This document shows, in pieces, positions 34,030 to 43,814 of a stretch of DNA of 64,000 nt. How positions within the stretch are numbered: the first letter of the stretch is position 1; each line of letters starts with the position of its first letter. Source of the DNA: Alloacidobacterium sp963823845. GTDB taxonomy: Bacteria > Acidobacteriota > Terriglobia > Terriglobales > Acidobacteriaceae. The notes beneath the pieces were generated by a model. The model was not told where the DNA came from. It did no database searches and saw only the letters and a list, made by a program, of their open reading frames with translations. The translations under genes and the position numbers were made by a program. The stretch is taken from contig CAWGND010000029.1 of the NCBI GenBank assembly GCA_963823845.1, forward strand, positions 62,001 through 126,000, in the 5' to 3' direction.

Positions 34030-37000
34030 ATGAGACGATCACGAGTTCTTCTCGTGCTCTTCGCCCTCGCCGCGGCTCTATTGTCGTGGCATCCGGCACA
34101 TGCACAGAAAATCACCGGTTCCATCGCTGGCACCGTCACCGATTCCAGCGGCGCAGCCGTTCCCGGCGCAGCCGTCACCGTCACCAACACCGCAACCAAC
34201 AAGATCTATAGAGTCACTACCGACGCCCAGGGTGGCTACACTGTCGCCGAACTGCCGGAATCCACCTACCAGGTGGAAGTCAAGGCCACCGGCTTCCAGG
34301 ACTCCATCACCAAGGGCGCCGTTGTCCACGTCGCCACCACCACCAATGTCAACGCGCTGATTCAGCTCGGCAGCGTCAGCCAATCCGTCACCGTGCAGGC
34401 AAACGCCATCCAGGTGCAGACTGACAGCGCCGCGCTCGGTGCCGTCGTCGACAGCAGCCAGGTCAAGGAGCTGCCCCTCAACGGCCGCAACTTCGTCGAG
34501 CTCACCCAGCTGCAGCCCGGTGTGTCCGCCGCCAACAACTTCGTCAATACCGGCAAGGGCCTCAACGGTGGCGTGGATATGTCGATCAACGGCAACCCCA
34601 CCACCAACAACCTCTTCCTCGTTGACGGCGTCAACAACAACGACGTAGGCTCGAATCGCACCATCCTTATCTATCCGTCGAACGAGGCCATCTCCGAGTT
34701 CAAGATGCTGCTCAATAGCTATGGTCCGGAATATGGTCAGGCCTCCGGCGGCGTCATCAGCATCGTTACCCGCAGCGGAACCAACGCCTTCCACGGCAGC
34801 GCATTTTATAACGGCCGCAATGATTCTCTCGACGCCTATACCTTCTTCTCCGCGCCCAACGCCGGCCAGGGCCTGCCCCTCAACGGCAAGGACAAGGAGC
34901 GCCGCAACGACTGGGGTTACTCCATCGGCGGTCCCATCATCAAGAACAAGCTCTTCTTCTTCTGGAGCCAGGAGTGGAACCACGAAATCAAGGGCCGTCA
35001 GGTCAGCGCCTGCGTCCCCACCTGCGGCCGAGCTCGCCGGTGACTTCTCCACCCTGGGTTGCAACACGGCCAACTTCCCTGACTTCAGCAAAGTGCCCGC
35101 CAACATGCTGGCTGGCCCACACACGCTGGCAGCAGTCGATCCATCCACAGCCACCATGATGCAGATGCTTCCCCTGCCCACCACGCAGAACGGCGCTCTG
35201 AACTCCAACGGTCAGAACTGGTCAGCATCGCTCCCGACCGGCCTCTTCTGGCGCGAAGAGAACGCCCGCGGCGACTACGACCTCAACCAGAAGAACCACA
35301 TCATGGGCCGCTACACGCAGGATTCCTGGTCGAACCCAGCCTTCAACGCTGGCTACTGGGGTGACACCGTTTATCCTGCGCTGAACAGCAACTGGGCCCA
35401 GCCGTCCAAGTCCATCACCGCGCACTGGACCTCGACCATCAGCAATTCGCTGGTCAATGACGCAGCCTTCAATTACTCCAACAACCGCATCGACATCACT
35501 GCAGGCGGCACCGATCCTGGCCTTCTGCCGCAGGTTACCGCTGCTATTCCCACGCTCTATCCCGAGTCCCTGAAGCGCGCCTCCGAAGGCGTTCCAGCCG
35601 TCAACTTCGGCTCCTACGGCGGCAGCACTTCGCTGCAGGCACCGTGGCAGAACCAGCTCGACATCTACTCCTTCCGCGACGACCTCTCCTGGATCAAGGG
35701 TCAGCACCAACTTGAAGTTCGGCGCCTTACTCGGCTACAACGGCAAGGATGAAGACGTCAACAGCTCCACCGGCGAGCGCCCGAGTATCGGCTCCGTCGC
35801 CACCGGTTCCGGCGGCATCGAAACCAACGACACCCTCGCCAACCTTGAGTTGACCGGAAACATCTTCAACATCAGCGAAACCTCGACCAATATTCGTGCC
35901 CAGCTCCGCTGGCGTGATTACGAGTTCTACGCTGGCGATACCTGGAAGATGTCTCCGCGACTCACGCTGACCTACGGCGCGCGTTACTCTTTGCTGCTCC
36001 AGCCCTTCCAGCCCGAAAATCAGATCACCAGCTTCCAGCCTTCGCTGTACGATCCCACCAAGCCCGCTTCAGACGCCTGCAACGGCCTCTGGGTGGCTCC
36101 TGGTACCGATCCCTGCGGAGCAGCCAACAAGCAGTTCGGCACCAGCTTCTCGAGCGGCACGCCCGGTCCCAATCGCTCGCTCATCAAGAACGGCTATCAC
36201 AACATCGCTCCGCGCGCCGGCGTGATCTGGGATCCTACCGGCACAGGACGTACGGTTGTACGCGCCGGGGCTGGCCAGTTCTTCCAGCGTGAGCGTGTTT
36301 CCCGCTACACCCTGGTGGCCAACGCTCCTTTCGCGCTTAACACCAACAACTACCCGCGCACTCTGAGCGGTGCCACGCCTTCCGGCATCGCCGGTACTGC
36401 TAGCCCCTCCGGCGGTGAAGAGCCAGACGCGGACATTCCCAACTCCTGGCAATGGAACTTCACTGTGGAGCAGGCCATCGGCTCCAACACCACCTTCCAG
36501 GTTGGATACGTGGGCAACCGCGGTCTCCACCTGACCGACTCCTACGACGTGAACACCATCGCCCCGCAGAACTGGCTGACGGCTACCTTTGCCAATGCCG
36601 GAGCGGACACCAACAATCTCCGTCCCTACCCGGCCGGCGGCAACAACGGCACGCTCACCTACTGGACGCATAATGGTGGCTCCAACTACAACGCCCTTCA
36701 GGCCGTCGTAAAGAGCCGCATCGGCGCCAATCTCACCTGGGGAGCGGCATACACCTGGTCGCATACGCTTGCTGACGTCATCGTCGACGACTCCGGCGGC
36801 GGCATAGGCCAGCAGTCCCGCACCTACTATCCCAACTCGCGCCTCGACTACGGATCTTCGGACGTCAACCGCCCGAACATGTTCGTAGCCAACGCGGCCT
36901 ACTACCTGCCCAAACTGCAGGGTGCCAACCTCATGGAACGCAGTGTTCTTGGCGGCTGGGAAACAACCGCCATCATCACCGCGCAGAACGGCAACAACTT

Positions 37001-37562
37001 CACTCTCTACCAGGGCGCGCACGAAGCCAACCTGGTCGCGGGTGCAAACAGCCAGCTGAACCAGAACGGAGCACTCGCTGAGACCGGCTTCACCTCGCCG
37101 CAGCGTCCGCTTCTCACAGGACAGAGCTGCGTCAGCGGCCGTAACTCAAACCAGGTCGCAAACTCCGGAGCCTTCACGCTCATCGGCTACGCGCTTGGCA
37201 CGCTGCCCAGCAACATGGAGCCGCGCGGCTTCTGCGGCGGCCCCAACTTCAACAACACTGACTTTGGAGTCCGCAAGAACTGGCAGGTCAAGGAGAAGCT
37301 GCAGATCCAGTTCAACTTCGACTTCTTCAACTTCTTCAACCATCCGAACTTCAGCCCCGCCACGCAGTCGCCGATCCAGGCCATTAACTGCGGCGCGGCA
37401 GCTGGCACCGACCCAACCACGGGCCACAGCCTCTACAACCCCTGCAGCGCGACGAACAACATCGTCTCCGCACAGGACTTGACCCCTGGATTCGGCACGT
37501 CCACAAGTCTGCTGAGCACTCCTGCTCGCCAGCTCCAGTACGGTCTGCACTTCAACTTCTAA
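34030..37562 (+). pseudogene. Oar-like TonB-dependent receptor, interrupted by two frameshifts
   Basis: An outer-membrane receptor for uptake of large substrates, often glycans. Order: signal peptide (VLLVLFALAAALLSWHPAHA), carboxypeptidase-regulatory-like domain (GSIAGTVTDSSGAAVPGAAV), plug (VDSSQVKELPLNGRNFVE, SGGVISIVTRSGTN), and a long barrel ending in QYGLHFNF with the C-terminal phenylalanine needed for membrane insertion. The frame breaks at about 35023 (after SACVPT, resuming AAELAGDFST) and at about 35712 (after KGQHQL, resuming KFGALLGYNG). Each break behaves as one extra T. Removing both gives 1176 codons with no stop. Either a recently broken gene or sequence errors; everything else is intact. 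Confidence 0.88.
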
Positions 37563-37587
37563 CAGTTCTCCTAAGCAACACTTGCTG

Positions 37588-37622
37588 CGGCAGGTTCCGA
37601 ACCCGGAACCTGCCGTTTTTCT
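37588..37622 (+). terminator. Rho-independent terminator after the TonB receptor
   Basis: Stem CGGCAGGTTCC (37588-37598) and GGAACCTGCCG (37605-37615), loop GAACCC, followed by TTTTTCTTTC. Eleven perfect base pairs, 25 bases after the stop codon. Confidence 0.92.
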
Positions 37623-37758
37623 TTCTCCACCAGAGCACGCAGCACGTACGGAAGCAGAATTAACCGAAAGATAGGTTGTACTTGACCAGGCGTGATGGGC
37701 ATCGTAAAGACAGGGTGGTCGAAAACATTTGGCCTCTCACGATGAGGTGTGTCAATTT

Positions 37759-38007
37759 ATGAATCCCTGCCCCAAGTGCCCAGACCTCAAAACCACATGG
37801 TTAAAAGCCAATCAGGAGCGAACAATAGCGCTCTCGCAATATGGAGTTTTATCGAGAGAAGCAGTCCTCGCAGAAAAAGCCGAAATGAAAGCTCGCAGAA
37901 AGTTGGTAGCACACAGCGTGGGATTCGGAATGGCTGCCGAACTCACGAGACTCATCTCATCCGAGCGGAAAAAGAAGACCTACACCCCGTCACGAACAGC
38001 GCCTTAA
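37759..38007 (+). CDS. Small hypothetical protein
   Basis: An 82-residue possible protein of unknown family. It begins MNPCPKCPDLK, a CxxC pair that could bind metal, followed by an amphipathic helical stretch rich in Ala, Glu, Lys and Arg (LSREAVLAEKAEMKARRKLVAH) and a basic tail. Composition looks more like protein than chance, but there is no strong ribosome-binding site and no recognised homologue. A start ten codons earlier at 37729 is possible. Stands alone between the TonB receptor and an FG-GAP protein. Confidence 0.38.
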   Translation: MNPCPKCPDLKTTWLKANQERTIALSQYGVLSREAVLAEKAEMKARRKLVAHSVGFGMAAELTRLISSERKKKTYTPSRTAP

Positions 38008-38111
38008 AAATTCGATCGATTGCGGATTCTGCACCACGCGAGCCAAACCTCAAGCGAATTTGCTCCAGACATGGCACAGCTCCCAACGCGCGAGTTAGTC
38101 TTACTTAAGAG

Positions 38112-38906
38112 ATGAGCTCGATGATCCGTATCTCCGCCAGGCTGTGCCCAATGGCTTCCATACTTCTGGCCATCTTGATTTTTGCTGCGTTTACACCCGC
38201 TTGCGCCTGGGCGATCAACGCTGGAGCATCGGGCCAGCCGTCTCAGGACGATCCCGACGAGTATTCCCGCCTCATGGTGACCGCTGACTTTAACCAGGAT
38301 GGAATCCCCGACACAGCCCAGGTGACGCGACCGGATGAAGATCATCCCGGACCCGGCGTTTTGACCGTGTCGCTGGGACAGGCAGGCGACACCTTCAAAC
38401 TGATAGCCTCCTATCCCGTACTTGGCGACGCTCCCCGGGCGCTCGTCGTCGGCGACTTCAACAAGGACGGCATTCCAGATCTGATCGTAGGAGATGATGA
38501 CGGATCACTGAAGTTGTTCCTCGGCGACGGAACCGGCAACATGGCTCCCGCTGGCGAGGTAGGCCGCCTCAGTTCGGTCGTGTCGATCGCGGTAGGTGAC
38601 TTCAACCATGATGGGATTCCCGACATGGCCGTCTCCGACTGGCGCGGGAGTGCGGTGACAACCTTTCTTGGCGTCGGTGATGGCTCATTCCGGCGCGGAT
38701 GGTCCTTCCCCCTGCGAATGCCCGGGACCGTTCCACACATCGCCACAGCCGACTTCAACGGCGACGGAATCCCCGATTTGGTGGTGATATACGGTGACGA
38801 CGGAGAGTACACCTTCGATGTCATGCTAGGAAACGGCAAAGGCTCCTTCACCCACGCGCCCAAGCTGAGCTTCACCAAAGACCCCAACGCCCAATGCCCT
38901 ACCTAG
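38112..38906 (+). CDS. Exported FG-GAP/VCBS repeat protein
   Basis: A 264-residue protein with a signal peptide or anchor (MASILLAILIFAAFTPACAWA at about 14-34) and four near-regular repeats. Each has a calcium-binding loop of the form DFNxDGIPD: TADFNQDGIPDTAQV, GDFNKDGIPDLIVG, GDFNHDGIPDMAVS and ADFNGDGIPDLVVI. Too short for a full seven-bladed propeller, so it may form part of one or act as an oligomer. Likely extracytoplasmic binding or adhesion role; nothing more specific can be said. The C-terminus is short and ends without a sorting motif. Confidence 0.8.
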   Translation: MSSMIRISARLCPMASILLAILIFAAFTPACAWAINAGASGQPSQDDPDEYSRLMVTADFNQDGIPDTAQVTRPDEDHPGPGVLTVSLGQAGDTFKLIASYPVLGDAPRALVVGDFNKDGIPDLIVGDDDGSLKLFLGDGTGNMAPAGEVGRLSSVVSIAVGDFNHDGIPDMAVSDWRGSAVTTFLGVGDGSFRRGWSFPLRMPGTVPHIATADFNGDGIPDLVVIYGDDGEYTFDVMLGNGKGSFTHAPKLSFTKDPNAQCPT

Positions 38907-39034
38907 ACTCGGCACGTATAGTACGTTGATGATTCGACCCTCATAGATTGGTAAAGCAACAGACGAAAATGTCAGCAGTGCATGCCGGTGCTACAATCCG
39001 CACGGAAGAGTGAGCTACGGTCGGGAAGCAATCT

Positions 39035-39646
39035 ATGATTCGAACCTTGATCAAAAGCTGGTGGCTGCTGGCACTGTGCGGCGTTCTTTACGCGACACTT
39101 TCCGTCGTGATCCTTTTTGTTCTGAGCCCGGACGGTTCCCCGATTCTGCGGGCACTTGTGTACGGCAGAAGCGCGGCTGAACAGTTCGGCCTGCTCGCAC
39201 TGGCAGCGGGGCTGTGCACCATTGCAGCGGGCATTTGGAATTTAACACGAAGTTACTCGTGGCTTCTGGTGCTGAATGGTCTTGCTTGTAGCGCCCTTGG
39301 CTTGATGGTCAGGTCAAACAGACCAGTCGCCTTTCGTACCGTTGCGCTCTTCATTGTCGTGATGGCAGTGAGCATCGGCATCTATGAATTGGCAGCTGCA
39401 GGAGCGCTGCGCAGGCAAATGGAGAAATGGCTTCTGGATGCCGCCGGAATCGTCTCGCTTGGTTTTGCCCTGGCGTTTCTGGCTTTCGCGCTTCGCTGGC
39501 TCAAACTGGACCCGAGCCCGTCCGCCCAGACGTTCAATTGGCTGGGTGCGTACTTTTCTTTCAGCGCGATCTGTATGCTGTGGTTCGCCTTCCGCCAGTT
39601 CATGCCGAAAATTGCCGACTCCAATAGCGCATTGCCCGCGAGCTAA
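39035..39646 (+). CDS. Multi-pass membrane protein, HdeD/DUF308-like
   Basis: A 203-residue inner-membrane protein with six predicted hydrophobic segments (roughly residues 10-29, 48-67, 71-91, 98-121, 133-152, 165-187). The layout, with short loops, resembles HdeD/DUF308 membrane proteins, which have been linked to acid stress in enterobacteria. No catalytic motif is visible. The start ATG at 39035 fits the first segment. No operon partner; an intergenic repeat begins 13 bases after its stop codon. Confidence 0.6.
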   Translation: MIRTLIKSWWLLALCGVLYATLSVVILFVLSPDGSPILRALVYGRSAAEQFGLLALAAGLCTIAAGIWNLTRSYSWLLVLNGLACSALGLMVRSNRPVAFRTVALFIVVMAVSIGIYELAAAGALRRQMEKWLLDAAGIVSLGFALAFLAFALRWLKLDPSPSAQTFNWLGAYFSFSAICMLWFAFRQFMPKIADSNSALPAS

Positions 39647-40074
39647 TCCTGCATAAGTCGTCATTCTGACTCTGAGGCACGAAGGGGAGGAATTTCATGC
39701 GACGAAGATCAGCCGCACAGTATGAAGCCTTCTGCCACAAGAAACGGCCAACTAGAACAAGAACTCTCGGCGTCTCTAATGAAAAGCAATTCGTCCAAAA
39801 AACCCTTGTCAAGCCCACAAGCTAAAAATCCATCGCAACCCACTCATTCTAAAGATAAAAAACAGCGCGGAACTTGCCGAATTTCCCATTCGGTTTCGTT
39901 AAAATAGAAATAGGACAAATTTTCAGGATAGGCGCGTGTTTAAACCCGCCCGCGCGCTTGCATAGCCCGAAATGAGGGGCCCCGAGCCGCTGAGGTAACA
40001 CAATCCATTGATTCCAGATACTTTATGATCAACTCTAGCAAAATCAATACTTTACCGTTACCAGCCACCACACG
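39647..40074. other. Repeat-containing intergenic region
   Basis: About 428 bases. A GTCATTCTGAC-type repeat (39660-39697) is followed by a copy of the TCAAGCCC...AACCCACTCATTCTAAAG repeat (39809-39860). No convincing gene; a 61-codon open frame at 39722 overlaps the repeat and is dismissed. The TPR gene promoter should be in the last 100 bases. Confidence 0.5.
39809..39860. repeat. Second copy of the TCAAGCCC...CATTCTAAA dispersed repeat
   Basis: Shares the ordered blocks TCAAGCCC, AACCCACTCATTCTAAAG and an A-rich stretch leading to GCGC with 5017-5073. Similarity continues loosely through GCCGAATTT. Confidence 0.55.
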
Positions 40075-41403
40075 ATGAGCGTTTTCAATAACTTAGCAAC
40101 CCGGGGGGTAGTCGGGATACTCCTCTGCCTGGCACTGGCGATGGCAGCCCAGACCCCGGACACAGCCACCCAACAACTGCAACAGCTCATCGACGCGCAG
40201 CAGACCGCGAAACAATCCGGCGATCCAGTCCAGGTCATCGCCTCTTCCGAGAAGCTCACCGCCCTCGCCGCCCAACAGGAGACCGCCACAACCCAGGCCC
40301 TGAAACAGCCCCATTTAGCGCCGGAAAAAGCCGAGCAACTCAAGAAGCGCGACCAGCAACTCCACCAGATCCTAAGCAACGGATTCAATGACTGGGGCAC
40401 CGCCCAGGCCCGTCAGCAGCAGTACCAGCCCGCCCTCGCCCACTTCCAGCAGGCCGAAAAATGGGACCCAGCCACGCCCGGCCTGATGCGCAACCTCGGC
40501 ACCGCCGCCTTCCTGCTCCAGGACTACCCGGAAAGCGCCCGCGCCCTCACTTCCGTCGTCGCGCAGGACCCCACCGACCAACGCTCATGCTTGATGCTGG
40601 CGATGTCCCTCTTCACCATCGAAAAGTTCGCCGACGCGGCAACAAACTTCGCCCGGATTAGCGGCCTCGCCATGCAGGACACGCGCTCTGCCTATGCCTG
40701 GGCCTTCTCGCTCGCCCGCACCAACCAGCAGCAGCAAGCCAACCAGATCGCCGACACCCTCGCCGCGCGCGACCTCGCACCGGATGTGCGCATGCTTGTC
40801 TGCCAGCTCTACAACACTACCGAGAATTATGAGCATGCCGTCCCCTGCTTTCGCCGTCTGGCCGAAGAAAACCCCACCATGCCCCATGCTCACTTCGAGA
40901 CCGGAGCCACACTCGTCCATCTCGACCGTCCCGCCGACGCCATCCCTGAGCTGCGCGCCGAGCTCAGGCTCAACCCACAGGACGTGGACACGCAGTACTA
41001 CCTTGCCTTCGCATTACTGGAAACCTCGCAGAAGGACGAAGCCATGCCTCTGCTGCGAACCGTAATCGCCGAAAAGCCCGACCACGCACAAGCCCAATAT
41101 CAGTTAGGAAAAGTCCTGCTCGAAGACGGCAAAAACGAGGAAGCCATTCCGCACTTCGAAATCGCCTCCAAGCTGGACCCAAACTCCGATTACATCCATT
41201 ACCAGCTGCAAGCCGCCTATCGCCGTGCCGGCCGAACCGACGATGCCAACCGCGAACTAACAATCTACAAGCAGATCAAAGCCACCCACCGCGATACCAG
41301 CCCGGCCCACGAAAGCCCCGGGACTACTCAGCCCGCAGCGCCACCATCGGATCAACCTGCGCCGCCCGCCACGCCGGAGCCAGCGCCGCAACCGCAGCCG
41401 TGA
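40075..41403 (+). CDS. Exported tetratricopeptide-repeat protein
   Basis: A 442-residue protein with an N-terminal signal (GVVGILLCLALAMAAQ at about 11-26), a glutamine-rich coiled region (about 30-110), and about seven TPR units (about 115-400). Recognisable units include QYQPALAHFQQAEKWDP, DAIPELRAELRLNPQDVDTQYYLAFAL and AQAQYQLGKVLLEDGKNEEAIPHFEIASKLDP. The last 35 residues are rich in proline and alanine. TPR proteins act as scaffolds for complexes; partner unknown. The final 80 bases overlap the 3' end of the convergent permease gene. Confidence 0.88.
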   Translation: MSVFNNLATRGVVGILLCLALAMAAQTPDTATQQLQQLIDAQQTAKQSGDPVQVIASSEKLTALAAQQETATTQALKQPHLAPEKAEQLKKRDQQLHQILSNGFNDWGTAQARQQQYQPALAHFQQAEKWDPATPGLMRNLGTAAFLLQDYPESARALTSVVAQDPTDQRSCLMLAMSLFTIEKFADAATNFARISGLAMQDTRSAYAWAFSLARTNQQQQANQIADTLAARDLAPDVRMLVCQLYNTTENYEHAVPCFRRLAEENPTMPHAHFETGATLVHLDRPADAIPELRAELRLNPQDVDTQYYLAFALLETSQKDEAMPLLRTVIAEKPDHAQAQYQLGKVLLEDGKNEEAIPHFEIASKLDPNSDYIHYQLQAAYRRAGRTDDANRELTIYKQIKATHRDTSPAHESPGTTQPAAPPSDQPAPPATPEPAPQPQP

Positions 41404-43729
41404 TCAGCAGCAACCCCGTAGCAACCAGCAGACTTACCGGATCAACCGCCCGAACCCCAACCAGCATGCTCGTAATCAGCCGCGTCAGCACAAAGCTCAA
41501 GACCAGCCCAAGCGCAATCCCCCAGCAAGCCAGCTTCGCCGCATGCACCAGGATCATCCGCAGAATTGTCTTCTTCTCCGCGCCAAAAGCCATGCGCACG
41601 CCAATCTCAAACCTCCGCTGCGCCACCGAATACGCCATCGTCCCGTAAACGCCCAGCATTGCCAGCAGCAGCCCAACACCGGCAAAAGACGAAATCAGCA
41701 CCGACCGAAAGCGCTCAGCGGCAATTGACTCGCCCACCATCGTGTCCATGGTGGTGAACTTCGTCGCAATCTGCGAGTTCGTCCGCAAAATCTCAGACTG
41801 CACAGCATTCATCAGCGTCAGCGGAGCAACTCTCGTCCGCAGCACAATGTAAATCTCTGACGCGAAGAACGGATGCTGCGCCATCGGCATGTAAAGAATC
41901 GGACCCGGATTAGCAGCGGGCGAATCCTGGCGCACATCACCCGCCACGCCCACCACCGTCATCCACTTCTCGGAATCGAGGCCGCATTGAATCTGCTTGC
42001 CAACCGGATTGGCGTTGCCAAAGCTTTGCCGCGCAAGCGATTCGCTGATGATCGCCACGAACTGCCCGTCATAGTTGTCCTGAGCGCTGAAGTCGCGTCC
42101 CATCTTCAGCGGAATCCCCATCGTCTGGAAGTATCCAGGACTCGAGAGACTGAAATTCGCCCACGGAGCATGTTCCGAGGTAGCTGGCACACCGCCCCTC
42201 ACGCTGTAATTGCCATTCGATCCAAGATCGGCTGTCGGCAGCCCAAAGATTCCCGCTACATGCTCCACGCCCGGCAACGCCGCCAGCTTCGGAAACAGCT
42301 CGTCATACTGCCGCAAAACCTTCAGCCCATCCTCTTTCGTATAACCGGCAGGCGATGCGGCATCCACCGCCAACACGCGTGTGGTCTCATACCCGAGATC
42401 ACGCGTCATCAGCGTCACCAGCGTACGCAGCAGAAGCCCAGCGCCAACCGCCAGCACAAATGTCGCGGCCACCTCGGCAATCACCAGACCATTCCGCAGA
42501 GCCGAGGCGCCATGCCCGGCGAGACCCCGCGAGCTATCCTGCTTCAAGGCCTCCGCGGGATCGACCTTCGCCGCCTTCCGCGCCGGAACCAGCGAGGACG
42601 CCACCGTAGCCAGCAGCGAGAGACCCAGCGTAAATGCCAGAACCCAGCCATTCAGGTGAATCTCCGCCGCGCGCGGCAGGCCCTCAGGAGCCATCGCCAC
42701 CAGCACTCGCACGGCCGGTCCCGCCAAAGCAACCCCCAACACCGCCCCTGCCAGTGAAATCAACAGGCTTTCAGCAACCACCAGTCGTCTCAACTCCCAG
42801 CGCGACGACCCCAGCGCCGTCCGAATGGCCAGTTCGCGCTGCCGCTCAATCGAGCGTGCCAGCTCAAGATGCGTCACATTGACGCACGCAATCAGTAGAA
42901 TCATGCCTACCGCCGCGGAAAGCATCAGCAGCATCGGACGCGCCTTGCCCGTCAGCTCCTCCTGCAGCGGCACAACGATCATCTGTTTATGCCGGTTGGC
43001 ATTCGGATACGCCGCCGTCAGCCGCTGCGAGATCGCCGCCAGTTCAGCCCGGGCCGCATCGACAGAAACCCCGGAACGCAGTTTGGCGACAGCCTTGTAG
43101 TTGTACGACGTCCTGTCCTCCGTCTCCGGCTTGAACAGGTATTCCACCCATACCTGCGACTTCTCAGGAAAATTAAATGACGCTGGCAGGACGCCGGTAA
43201 TCTGCAGCGGCTTATTTTCAAAATTCAACGTCTGCCCCAGCGCCGCCTGCACGCTCCCAAAGTTATCGCGGGCAAACTGCTCGCCCACCAGCACCGCGCG
43301 GCCTACTTCTTCGGGACCAAACGCGCGTCCGGCAACTGGCCCAGGCGTGAAGACACGCACAAAGTTGGCATCCACTGCCGTGACCGGGGTAAATACGGCA
43401 TGGTCGCGCAACTGCACGCCTTGCAGTCCACTCTCGTACAGGCTCACCGCTTCGAGACTCCGTGCCTGTGCCCGCACATCGACGGCATCGGGCCCGGTCA
43501 CGCGGGAATGCACGCGCCCTTTATCCACAAAGTACGTATCGAGCGCCATGATGCGGCTTGCATCCGTATAAGGCAACGGCGCCAGCAGAATCGACTGCAC
43601 TACCGTGAAAATGGCTGTATTCGCGCCAATCCCCAGTGCGAGCGTCAAAACCGCCGTCACCGTGAACGCCGGATGCTTCCACAACTGCCGCGCCGCATAG
43701 CGCACACCCTGGGAGAAGTTATTCATCAT
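41324..43729 (-). CDS. MacB/FtsX-type orphan ABC permease (ADOP family)
   Basis: An 801-residue inner-membrane protein made of two FtsX-type halves. Each half has one membrane segment, a large periplasmic domain and three further segments. The start QGVRYAARQLWKHPAFTVTAVLTLALGIGANTAIF is the hallmark of acidobacterial duplicated orphan permeases. First FtsX core near residues 270-400 (RQRELAIRTALGSSRWE), second near 690-800 (RRFEIGVRMAFGAEKKT). No ATPase is encoded nearby. Role unknown; related MacB permeases drive periplasmic export. A second member lies at 53824-56310. Confidence 0.9.
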   Translation of the reverse strand: MMNNFSQGVRYAARQLWKHPAFTVTAVLTLALGIGANTAIFTVVQSILLAPLPYTDASRIMALDTYFVDKGRVHSRVTGPDAVDVRAQARSLEAVSLYESGLQGVQLRDHAVFTPVTAVDANFVRVFTPGPVAGRAFGPEEVGRAVLVGEQFARDNFGSVQAALGQTLNFENKPLQITGVLPASFNFPEKSQVWVEYLFKPETEDRTSYNYKAVAKLRSGVSVDAARAELAAISQRLTAAYPNANRHKQMIVVPLQEELTGKARPMLLMLSAAVGMILLIACVNVTHLELARSIERQRELAIRTALGSSRWELRRLVVAESLLISLAGAVLGVALAGPAVRVLVAMAPEGLPRAAEIHLNGWVLAFTLGLSLLATVASSLVPARKAAKVDPAEALKQDSSRGLAGHGASALRNGLVIAEVAATFVLAVGAGLLLRTLVTLMTRDLGYETTRVLAVDAASPAGYTKEDGLKVLRQYDELFPKLAALPGVEHVAGIFGLPTADLGSNGNYSVRGGVPATSEHAPWANFSLSSPGYFQTMGIPLKMGRDFSAQDNYDGQFVAIISESLARQSFGNANPVGKQIQCGLDSEKWMTVVGVAGDVRQDSPAANPGPILYMPMAQHPFFASEIYIVLRTRVAPLTLMNAVQSEILRTNSQIATKFTTMDTMVGESIAAERFRSVLISSFAGVGLLLAMLGVYGTMAYSVAQRRFEIGVRMAFGAEKKTILRMILVHAAKLACWGIALGLVLSFVLTRLITSMLVGVRAVDPVSLLVATGLLLITAAVAALAPAWRAAQVDPMVALRAE

Positions 43730-43814
43730 CCCCTCCTCGCAACCTACCGATAGAACACGATCCTAACTCAATCAGCCGGTCACATCTCAATTTCTATACG
43801 TAGCGGTGAACCGC

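Noticed and set aside
34078..35208. Long minus-strand open frames opposite the TonB receptor (also 36069-37022)
   Set aside because: Low-complexity Gly/Val/Asp-rich translations antisense to a well-supported gene; no ribosome sites.
34721..35752. Programmed frameshifting in the TonB receptor
   Set aside because: No slippery heptamer or stimulatory hairpin was evident at either break; simple one-base lesions explain the pattern better.
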